Source: Onchidella celtica (lineage: Eukaryota; Mollusca; Gastropoda; Systellommatophora; Onchidiidae). From it: a stretch of DNA of 64,000 nt. Within the stretch, counting starts at the first letter, position 1, and each line of letters opens with the position of its first letter. Positions 55,612 through 64,000 of this stretch are shown here, one piece after another. The DNA is taken from the NCBI GenBank assembly GCA_963931925.1, contig OZ007582.1, forward strand, positions 36,523,339-36,587,338, read 5' to 3'. Position numbers and translations under genes: made by a program. Below the pieces are notes generated by a model. That model was given only the letters and a program-made list of their open reading frames with translations, searched no databases and was not told where the DNA came from.

Positions 55612-55735
55612 TCTACATGAAAAAATCCCAAAATTCCAACATGCTTGCACTGTCGGAGATTTGAACCCTGGTACCTTCAGCATGAGAGGCCAGCACTCGC
55701 CTCTTGACCACCGTGTCCCTGTGATTCAATTCATT
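55612..55735 (-). mobile_element. tRNA-derived SINE fragment
   Basis: On the minus strand (about 55719 to 55652) GGGACACGGTGGTCAAGAGG is followed by CTCATGCTGAAGG and GGTTCAAATCTCCG, an A-box-like and a B-box-like pair spaced as in a tRNA, then a short tail GGAATTTTGGGATTTTTTCA. The cloverleaf is imperfect, so a SINE head rather than a functional tRNA. It lies in IAH1 intron 1. Confidence 0.7.
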
Positions 55736-56991
55736 ATCAGGCATGATAAGGCATAGCACTTTTTTTTTAGCAGCGAATGTTTGAGTTTGAAATGTAAGCC
55801 GATCAAATACAAAGCAAACCACATGGACAGCGGTAATATGGTCATCGCATATCAGCAAGGGTCAGCGTGACCCAGATAAGATTCCCTGTGAGTAAGATCG
55901 GTCAGTGGGCTTAATGCGTAGTGTGCGTCTGGGGGATTAAAAATAATATGTAGATCTAGAAAAGTTGTAGCTGGCAAAGTCCAACGTGAGAAGCAAACAA
56001 CAATAAAACCATACACATACATACAGTATTCTATGATAATGAATGACAGTAAAAGAAAAGTAGTCTATTACTATTACTATAATTAGTATTAATTAGTTTT
56101 CAGTCAGGAACTAAAATAAACGAAGTTTCAATAACAATGGAAAGTTGATTTGGGACAGGAATTTGCCGAAAATGGATAAACTTCCAATGCTGTATTTGGT
56201 CAGTCTACCCAGAATTCAAATCATATATTTTTGTATGTTTGTCTTTGTTTTTAGGTAGTCCAAACTGCCCCACCAATGAGGCGAAATCCCGTTTTGGCAA
56301 AATTTTAGGCCAACATTACAAGGCTACTAAGTACTGCTGTGTGTTAATTGTAAAGCGGCATGCATTACATCAAAATAAAGTTCAGTTCTTCTTCTGACAA
56401 AATATACTATATTTTGTATTGTTTCATGTGTGTAGCTGTGTGTTTTTATTGCTTGAACAGGACATAAGTCTTCTTGCCATTTTTGCCCTGAGCTGCGCGT
56501 GCTGATTTGACCCCTCATAACAAAGGATCGCAGAGCGTCGCACTGATGTAGCACACGTTTGAAAACTCACACAGAAGGCCAGATAAATGAGCTTTAATTA
56601 AATGTATTTTTCATTGTGTTTTGAGTAGAAATTCCTTTAAAAATCACTTGTTGAAAAGTTGATGACCGAGAAACTGGCGGAAACTTAATAGATCAGGATC
56701 AAAATTATACGCAAATGAACCTCAGCTTTTGTATTATAAGGGTATGCCAAGATCAGACAAGGGGCATGTTCCGGCCCACTGCACCGACTGTTTTTATAGA
56801 CCCACCCAATGCCTAATTTCGTCATTTTGTCCGACATTCAGTGCTAAGTCAATGGTGACACGGTTGGCCTTCTTGTCAATTAAAAAAAAAAACCAAACAT
56901 TATTTTTGCCTCCCTTGTAAGAGTCCACAAAAAATTGAGGTCGGATGAAGGTTGATGACTGAAAAAGGTAAAATGAGATGCTTGTACCAAG

Positions 56992-57568
56992 TACAGTAGT
57001 CTCCGCCTAAGAACCCGGTCAACGGGAGACAGAAAAAGCGGGTTCTTAGGCGGACCGGGCTCTTAGGCGGATACAACACGAGGCCCAGTGATACCATGTG
57101 TAATAACCACATACAGCCGTCAGTACTGTACATGTGCCATGCAAACCAAGCGCGTGGTCAATTACGTATAAAATTCTGCCCCTCGAGTCAGACAACATTA
57201 GATGTTAGGTAATGACTATGCTAATTTAGTCTAGGAGTGGCCTGCTTGCACACGAAAGACGTAACTGGGCTATATCCTTTGTGCGGTTCGCCTCCCCCTG
57301 CCTTCCCTCCACCTGTTCTCTTTCACTGTACTGTGTGGCTTTGTTCTATTCCGTCAACTTGAAAGAGAATTTTGTGTTTAATATCGAAATTTTACGTAAA
57401 AGCGTGCTTGTCTCACGGTCACATGCCGGGTTCTTAGGCGGATTTTTCGTTTCAGAGCGAGTTCTTACGCATGTAAATTATAGTGAAAAAATTCGGTTTC
57501 GCGGCAACAGCGGGTTCTAAGGCGGATCGGGTTCTTAGGCGGCGAGTTCTTAGACGGAGACTACTGTA
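56992..57568. mobile_element. pogo/Tigger-like MITE with TA duplication
   Basis: Ends CAGTAGTCTCCGCCTAAGAA at 56994 and, at the right, TTCTTAGACGGAGACTACTG ending 57566; both flanked by TA. CAGTAGTC-type TIRs with TA duplication are characteristic of Tigger/pogo elements. Inside, GCGGGTTCTTAGGCGGA-type motifs occur about six times, all in one orientation. It lies in IAH1 intron 1. Confidence 0.85.
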
Positions 57569-58299
57569 TTACATGTTAGCATCCCTCGAAAAAAAAAAAA
57601 AATGAATATATTGTACACCCCCTTGCCATGGAAACTGAGAATTTTCAATGCTGTGACATCATCATTTTTAAGACAGCCAAAGTTGGGCTGTCGTGCAATT
57701 TGGGAAAGGTAGCAAATTCGAGGTGTTTTTTCACTTTTGAAAATGCCGTAACTTTAAGCCAAAATAATAAATTTGTTATTAGAATTCTTAGAAAAGCTAG
57801 CTCCATCAGATTTGACAATAAATGGTGAGATAATGATTAAAAGTAAAAATCAGTTTGGACTACCTGTTGTTATTCACATAGACAGTGTGAAGTTATTGAA
57901 CTTTTGCCAAGAAAATGATGTGTACTTTTTTCTCATTTAAGTGCCTTTCACTGTCATAACCTCACCAGAGGGTTCACATGTTTACATACTAGATGATTGT
58001 GCAGTGTTACCATAGGTCTCCTGTTGTCTCCAACACCTTCATAATTATTACCAAATTCTTTTCTCTGAATCCTTCTTGCTTTTCTGTCCTTTCATCATCA
58101 TCATATCCTGAAAGTTGATTCCACATTTTGAACTGGCCAAAGTGTGAAGGTGTTTCATCTTTAAGATGTAAAGTTGTATCACACTCACAGGCTGTGTTAT
58201 GAGAATTTTTGCAGCATAGGCTGTCCATGTGTAATTTGCAGGCTTCTGTATGTTAATTTATTAAAACTTTGAAAACTTCTTTTTTGTGTGTGTGTGCAG

Positions 58300-58376
58300 A
58301 AAAGGAAATCTTGGAGGAGAGCTGGCCAGGTTGTGACTGGGCAAAAATTTATCTTTTTGGTGACTCCTTGACCCAA
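58300..58376 (+). CDS. IAH1: IAH1 exon 2 (GDSL block I)
   Basis: After GTGTGTGTGCAG the exon reads KEILEESWPGCDWAKIYLFG then DSLTQ, matching LFGDSITQ of the human protein, with nucleophile Ser. It ends phase 0 before GTAAGT at 58377. Confidence 0.92.
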
Positions 58377-58956
58377 GTAAGTTGATTGCACTTCAAATGG
58401 ATATTGATCCTTAGATAACGATATAATTAATCATCATAATGTTTGCGGTGGTACGGATGGGATGGTAAAACTAAAAAATTCCATGTATACTTGCCACTCA
58501 AATTATACATAAGATAAGTCCACTGCCTGTGAAGTGTCATTTTCTTTGTATTAATAATATGGCTGATATGGCACAAACCGTGAAAGTCCAGAAAGGTCAG
58601 CTCTAGTTGACAACTTTTACTTTACACTAATACAAGGCTTTGTGAATCCAAGGTTTTACCCATTTCTCTTTTGCCACCTTTTGACTTTGATATATGTGGG
58701 ATCTTACAGTTTATCAGATCTCAGTTAGTCATTTAATGTTTAAAGTATTTTATTAAAGTTAGTGTTTGATGTAATTATATAGTAGTACAATAATAAATAT
58801 CAGCATGCTGCATCAGAAATGCCAAAGTCTTCTTTCACCTTTTAATTTTCGTGCTTTTATGTGAAAAACCAATCTTATTCTTACTTGAAAATTTGAAACA
58901 AAACTTTTAAGTTTAAGTTTTTCTTTTTGGAAATTTTACTTTGTTGAGTAGATTTT

Positions 58957-59097
58957 AGATCATGGAAGTGCAAGGTACTACTGTCACTGATATATCAGGC
59001 CAGTTAGTCCCAAGCAATGATTTAGGCAGATCATGGAAGTGCAAGGTACTACTGTCACTGATCTCAGGCCAGTTAGTCCCAAGCAATGATTTAGGCA
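58957..59097 (+). repeat. ~70-bp doublet in IAH1 intron 2
   Basis: AGATCATGGAAGTGCAAGGT, ACTACTGTCACTGAT and CAGGCCAGTTAGTCCCAAGC are repeated once almost exactly; the first copy has a 3-base TAT insertion. Confidence 0.93.
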
Positions 59098-59523
59098 TTT
59101 ATCAGATGAGCATGACCAGATCATCTCCATTTCCCAAAACTGTACAATCACTTTTGGCTACTTTTTCAGCAGGAGCATAGACTTTTATTTCATCACAGCT
59201 GATCTACTTACGCTATTCATTCAATTATTTTTTGGCTTAGGAGTCTGTAACTAGTGTAAGTACAACCAAGATCATTCATTGCAGTTTTGAATGTTGTTGA
59301 AAATATATATGAAAACTGATTTTTTGAATGTTAGAGTAACCACAGCCCCGGGGAACAGTGACAGTATCAAGGGGTGCCTGCACAAACACCGTAACTCGAA
59401 AATTTTCATTTTTTTTTGTTTTTTTGTTTGTATATTCAATTTCGCCTTGGTAAGTACTACATTTTGACATGATGAGAATTCCATTATCGAATTAATGTTA
59501 TGATGTTAATTTGTGTCTTACAG

Positions 59524-59579
59524 TATTGCTTCAGCAAAGACGGGTGCTGGGGAACTCTACTAGCTGACCATGTTCAGAG
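59524..59579 (+). CDS. IAH1: IAH1 exon 3 (block II)
   Basis: After GTGTCTTACAG: YCFSKDGCWGTLLADHVQ plus AG. Human has FSFQQGGWGASLADRL here; the residue before Trp is Cys instead of Gly, while the following Gly that supports the oxyanion hole is kept. Donor GTAGGA. Confidence 0.92.
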
Positions 59580-60678
59580 GTAGGAAGAACAGAATTCATG
59601 ACAACAGTATGCTGGCCCAATCATTAAACTACACAAATGTTTATAAATGTGAAACCGCTGAGATGACACATTTTTTGTGTGCCTTCTAAGCCATATTGCT
59701 GAAATCAGCTGAAAAGAAATTAGTATTTTAGGAAGGAAAATCTTTGTTTCTGGAGGACCTGGCCATGAGGCTGTTGGCCCTAAGTAATTATTATAGAAAC
59801 AAGGAAAAAACTTGTACAGTGTGTTTAGAAAATGCTCATGTTTACAAAATTTCATGTTAAATTCCCCTTATTTAAATGAGTTATTGACAAGTTATTGGAA
59901 CCAGCCATAGATTGATGTTCTCTCCCCAGCATATATGGCATTATTTGCCAGTAACACTGAATGTTTTTAGAAGTGTTTCATTTGCTTAATTCGTCTTTGT
60001 TTATACCTATCAGCCAAAGAAAGTTTTGTTTTCGTAACCACTGATGTCCGCCTCAGATCTCCAGTACCCAGAGCCTTTATCTGTGGTTAACAGGCTTAGA
60101 GATGTTACTTACAGTTGTACAGCAAAACTCACATAGAAAATTGTGAAAAAATATCTTTAGTTTGACAAGCAGTATCAGCAGGGGAAGTGTAGAATATCTC
60201 TCTTAAATATGCAAACATTAACTCTTTAGGTCCCAGGAGTAAGAAATAAGAACGCATTTTAAAATATGGGCATGTCTGAAATACATTTTAGCTGTAATTG
60301 CACTGTCTATTGTTTCTTCAGATTGATTCTTATACATGCCTTTAGAAAAATCACAAGAATATTATGTTAGATAAGCAACCTTTGTGGCCATGCAATGTAT
60401 TGTTCTCTGGTAAAGGGGAATAAAAAGCCATAATTCTGTGCATGAAGATTGTCTCATTTATGGCACTCTGGCTTCTGAAACTTGAAAGGTAAAATCGCCC
60501 TGGCAAAATGATGCATGTCTGTGATCCCTAGGTAACATTGAGGAAGTAAATGAAGGAATGGACTATGATGCTCGCTCCATCTCACAGGCTCGAACATGTT
60601 AAAAAAATTAATACTAATAATAGGAATAGCAAGAAAAAGTTTTTGGGTGTTTCTAACTTCAGCATCTTTTTCCGGCAG

Positions 60679-60892
60679 GCGTTGCGATGTCCAGGCTCGA
60701 GGCTTCAGTGGTTACAACACTCGCTGGTGTAGAGAAGTTTTACCCTGCATTTCCATGGAATATGACAATGTTGTTGCCTTTACAATATTCCTGGGTGCTA
60801 ACGACGCCAATAACTTTGAGCTCAATCCTCGCCAGCACGTTCCACTGGAAGAATACAGAGAGAACTTGATGGGAATTGTGAAAGATGTTATG
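60679..60892 (+). CDS. IAH1: IAH1 exon 4 (RGFSGYNTRW, GANDA block)
   Basis: After TTTCCGGCAG: RRCDVQARGFSGYNTRWCRE, then VVAFTIFLGANDANNFELNP and PRQHVPLEEYRENLMGIV. The catalytic Asn of block III is present. It ends after KDVM before GTGATT, phase 0; reading on gives a CTT repeat-encoded Leu run, so the donor is preferred. Confidence 0.94.
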
Positions 60893-62795
60893 GTGATTCT
60901 TCTTCTTCTTCTTCTTGGTCTTAACTTACTAAGCCCTGAGGCCTCCACCAGTTATATACCATGGGCTTTTCAATGGTAGTTTTAAAAATTGATTTAAAAA
61001 AAGTTTTATACATTTTTACATCGAATTTGAAATTCTTATAGAAAAGGGATGTGTTTTTGAAATACACATGCATTTGAGACCCAGACATATCTTTGTCATG
61101 TTTATTGTTTACCTTGTTTACCAGCAAGATCAAACATTGTGAACACATTCCTGGCATTTCCGCCTGGGAGCACTAGCAGCCATTTTGACACGGTTCCAGA
61201 AAAAATTCACGTAAATTCACCTATTGTTTGAAATTGAACGAAACCAAAATACCTTAAAGGGAAATGACTTTGGAATAATGTGACATGGACGAAAATCACA
61301 CATGGTGGTATTTTGCAGGGAAATTGCTTCCGAAGTCTGAAAAGGGAAGGGATGCGGTGTGCATCGTTAAGCTTTGTGCGAGAGGTCTCGCAACTGTTGC
61401 AATGTTCGAGCTTAGTGAACTAAGTATTTCCTTTTCTTTTTTCCTTTTCTTTATCTGTTTATTTCCAGATCGACACGTGAACCACATCATTTCTTGAAAA
61501 GTCTTGTGAACTTTTTTATTTCCTTCTGAGTTTTGAAGGTTTTTCAATTCTTTTTCATGTTGCAAGTGAATTTGACGCAGTAAATAATACAGTATTTGTT
61601 CTTTATGTTGTTTAAGGTACAGGGGTGTAAATCTTTCAGATTTTTTCATTTTTTTTAATTTTGAGGGTAAATTCCTAGATCTAGAGCTAAACCTATCCTT
61701 ATTTTTAGTTATTTCAGGTTGTTTTTTTTTTTTTGTCTTTATTCACTGATGATATATTTTATTTTTTCAACAGTAACAAATCGAAACCTAAAAACTATGA
61801 ATAAAAACAGTTAATTTCACAACTACATTAATACTATCGTCACGACATTTGTTTTCTATTTGTACCCCAGCGGACGAGTTTCCTTCTGTCGTTAGTCCGA
61901 GAATCTCCGAGGTTTCAGAGAAAAATTCTCTGACCCACGAAAATAGCCTAGGCCTAGCCAAGCGGGGAAATATGCGGCCCCTGGTGTTTCATGTTCAGAG
62001 AATTTTTTCAAATGTCATTTACATCCCTGGGTATTGTGATGGACACATTTAGTGGAGCCTATGGGAAGCCATCATGATGGCGATGAGATTTTCCCATTTC
62101 GTACACTTTTGTAGAGCAGTGAAAGGGGCCAAATTTGGGATGAGCAGATTCCTAACCATTTTTATATTAAGTGATTTACTTTAGACTGCGCTAGAGAAAA
62201 TTTAGATGAATTTATACTTTTGTTTTTGAGTGAACATAGCTGTCAAAATGTTGAAGAGTCAAAATGTTTGTGACTTTACGTTTACTGAGGAGTCGTTAGA
62301 AATGGTTTTATGTGAAAGTTCAGAAGAGAAAACTGCAGTTTTAGTTGACAAAGATGAATCTGAAAGTGATTGAGTTGAGAATTTTAATTTTTGGCAGAAA
62401 GGGAGGGTAACTTCGACAGCTTATTATGAAACCCCCTTCAAACAGTGAGTTTGAGATACATCAATAAAAAGACGGAAGAATGACCTTTCATTTGCTGTAT
62501 AACATATTAGCCAAATGTAAATCTGGACAGTACATGGGGAATTTTTATTAAAATGGTATGAAAGCTGCTTATAAAGGAAGCTGGCTGGGCCTAAAAGCTG
62601 CAAAGGCAATAAGTTAATAACTTTAAATGTTGTGTATCAAGTTACATTCAAAGATTAGATGGTTCGGCAAGGAGTAGTAAAGTTAAAAGATGGTCCTATC
62701 TTCCACATTTTGTGTTATTATGTATGGAAAACTGGCCGTGACTCAATATCAAGAGAATTTACACTTTTTTGCGTTTTTGTTGTTTTCTTCCACAG

Positions 62796-62883
62796 GATCA
62801 GGGTATAAGAAGAGAATCCATCATACTGATTACACCCCCTGCATTTGATGCAGTTGCCTGGGGCGAGGAATGCAAGAAGAAGG
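62796..62883 (+). CDS. IAH1: IAH1 exon 5
   Basis: After TTTTCTTCCACAG: DQGIRRESIILITPPAFDAV and AWGEECKKK, matching VILITPTPLCETAWEEQC of human IAH1. It ends one base into a codon before a weak donor GTTAGA at 62884. Following exons are not in the window or were not recognised. Confidence 0.9.
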
Positions 62884-63054
62884 GTTAGATGCCACTTTCT
62901 AAAGCCTGTCTATCTTTTTGGAAAGGGGAGGAGATAGGAAGGGGCCTGACAATGAAATATTGCTTCCGATGATTAATTGCTTCACATGAGTAAACTGCCA
63001 TACAGTGGTGACAGTATTCACATCATGCTGAGATGCATAGTATAGAATATATCA

Positions 63055-63480
63055 TATGTGTAGCCGCCAGACAAAATGAGGCACTCACTTCATTTTGGTG
63101 GTATGGAGATATTGGTATCACCAAATAGGTTATTTAAAGTCATATCTTTTGGTAAAAAAAATTTTGCTGTAATTTAATTAGCAGAGAAGATAAGGCCTAT
63201 CAAAGATAGAAAATGACAGAACCACAGTTTTGAGGAAAACGCTTTTAAAGTTTCAGTTTTTAGTCAAAATTATTGATGGTGACTCGATTCAAGTTAGTTT
63301 TGAGGCATTTACCCCTCTCAAAAAGGATTATCATTTGGGAAAGAAATACTATAGAGATTAAACTTTTCAAAAATACTGAAAATGCAAAATAGATGAAATT
63401 GATCCTAAGATGCCTTTTAACGATTTTCTCGAATCAGGCAGTGTCGAAATGTGCCTCATTTTGTCAGGTGGCTACACATA
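63055..63480 (-). mobile_element. ~425-bp TIR element, copy 2 (inverted relative to 5038-5444)
   Basis: Ends TGTGTAGCCGCCAGACAAAA and TTTTGTCAGGTGGCTACACA are inverted repeats. The interior reads as the reverse complement of the 5.0-kb element (for example CGATTTTCTCGAATC here versus GATTCAAGAAAATCG there). Confidence 0.87.
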
Positions 63481-63488
63481 TGACCCTT

Positions 63489-64000
63489 GAAATGTTTCTT
63501 GTAGATGTTCTATTCTATGTGTTTTTGAAGGCAGGAAATTGACTGATTTCCAGATGTTGTCTGAGACTGAGATTAAAGATCTTATCAAAAACTCACCATC
63601 CAAATCATGTGAATTAGACCCATTTCCGATGACATTTGTGAAATTATATCTTGATGAGTTATTGCCATCCATTACTCATGTAATCAATGTTTCTCTGAGA
63701 ACTGGTGTTGTACCAGATTCTTTCAAACAGGCAATTGTAAAACCTTTGACCAAAAAAGCTGGGCTCGACGTAAACAATGTGAAAAATTATAGGCCTGTGT
63801 CAAACTTACCAATTGTGTCCAAGATCCTTGAAAAATCAGCGTTGAGGCAAATCATGGAGCACATTGAAATAAATAACTTGAATGAGATATTCCAGTCGGC
63901 ATACAAAAAGGGCCACAGTACTGAGACTGCTATCCTCAGAGTAGTGAATGATATTCTTCTAGAGTTCGATAACAAAAGAGTATGTATTCTTGTACTTCTG
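63489..64000 (+). mobile_element. LINE reverse transcriptase fragment (jockey/CR1-like), runs off the window
   Basis: An open frame from about 63491 encodes the N-terminal half of a non-LTR retrotransposon reverse transcriptase: a KSCELDPFPMTFVK-type segment, VVPDSFKQAIVKPL, then NYRPVSNLPIVSKILEK and FQSAYKKGHSTETAILRV, all hallmark motifs of jockey/CR1-like enzymes. The frame is preceded by a stop at 63488 and no endonuclease domain precedes it, so it is 5'-truncated or inserted next to the MITE. The catalytic YADD/FADD box would lie beyond 64000. Confidence 0.9.

Larger units (their letters stand above)
55167..62883 (+). other. IAH1: IAH1-type GDSL/SGNH esterase gene, 5' part (five exons)
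   Basis: Five exons with compatible phases encode about 154 residues of an isoamyl-acetate-hydrolysing-esterase-1 homolog (about 250 residues in human). SGNH hydrolases of this family cleave ester bonds of short acyl or acetyl esters; IAH1 in yeast hydrolyses isoamyl acetate, and the animal substrate is less clear. Visible motifs are block I FGDSLTQ with the nucleophile Ser, the oxyanion Gly in GCWGTLLAD, the family signature RGFSGYNTRW, block III GANDA with the catalytic Asn, and PRQHVPLEEYRENL. The DxxH block V with the catalytic Asp and His is not in the exons seen. Introns are 3.1, 1.1, 1.1 and 1.9 kb. The next exon should lie right of 62884, beyond a MITE and a LINE. Confidence 0.9.

Noticed and set aside
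55652-55719. Functional tRNA gene on the minus strand
   Set aside because: B-box-like and A-box-like motifs are present, but the stems pair poorly and a SINE-type tail follows.
60893-60979. Extension of IAH1 exon 4 through a Leu run
   Set aside because: The Leu run is encoded by a CTT repeat directly after a GT donor, and the family sequence resumes in the exon at 62796 in phase.

Overview
This is a eukaryotic genomic window with GT-AG introns of 0.2 to 4 kb, AT-rich intergenic DNA, many homopolymer G/C tracts, abundant short inverted-repeat elements and minisatellites, and one 200-N assembly gap at 18259-18458. The proteins look metazoan. Two dispersed repeats (a tail with the core GCGCTATATAAATG followed by ATT repeats, and one ending near CAAATTTCCCAAATG) resemble repeats common in marine invertebrates. 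My best guess is a lophotrochozoan, probably a gastropod mollusc, but that is inference.

Three protein-coding genes can be supported, all on the + strand. (1) 196-1925 holds the last two exons of a PTB/PID-domain adaptor resembling the FAM43/PID1 group. (2) 15257-24810 is a cytoplasmic poly(A)-binding protein paralog: RRM1, RRM2, RRM3 and RRM4 pieces and a C-terminal MLLE domain can be read across eight exons. It is unusual because RRM3 and RRM4 are separated by about 270 residues of Gln/His-rich sequence, the RRM4-MLLE linker is about 500 residues, one exon changes reading frame, and the second half of RRM2 with the first half of RRM3 is missing where the assembly gap lies. (3) 55167 to about 62883 is the 5' two thirds of an IAH1-type GDSL/SGNH esterase (five exons, all phases compatible); the gene continues out of the window or beyond the LINE that starts near 63489.

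The first 31 kb also carries terminal-inverted-repeat (TIR) elements (hAT-like, PIF/Harbinger-like, and a 687-bp element with a 9-bp target duplication enclosing eight identical 50-bp units), SINE-like fragments and minisatellites of 29, 50, 44 and 30 bp. From about 31.5 to 54 kb I see no convincing protein gene. Instead there is a series of local duplications: a 1.9-kb 32-bp minisatellite, alternating exon-like blocks with splice signals, a 1.7-kb tandem duplication with an almost unchanged CCAAT/GC-box-like core, a 306-bp satellite of about 8.7 copies, and several 100 to 200 bp doublets. The IAH1 region contains a Tigger/pogo-like TA-flanked element in its first intron, a second inverted copy of an element also present at 5.0 kb, and a 5'-truncated LINE reverse transcriptase at the right edge.
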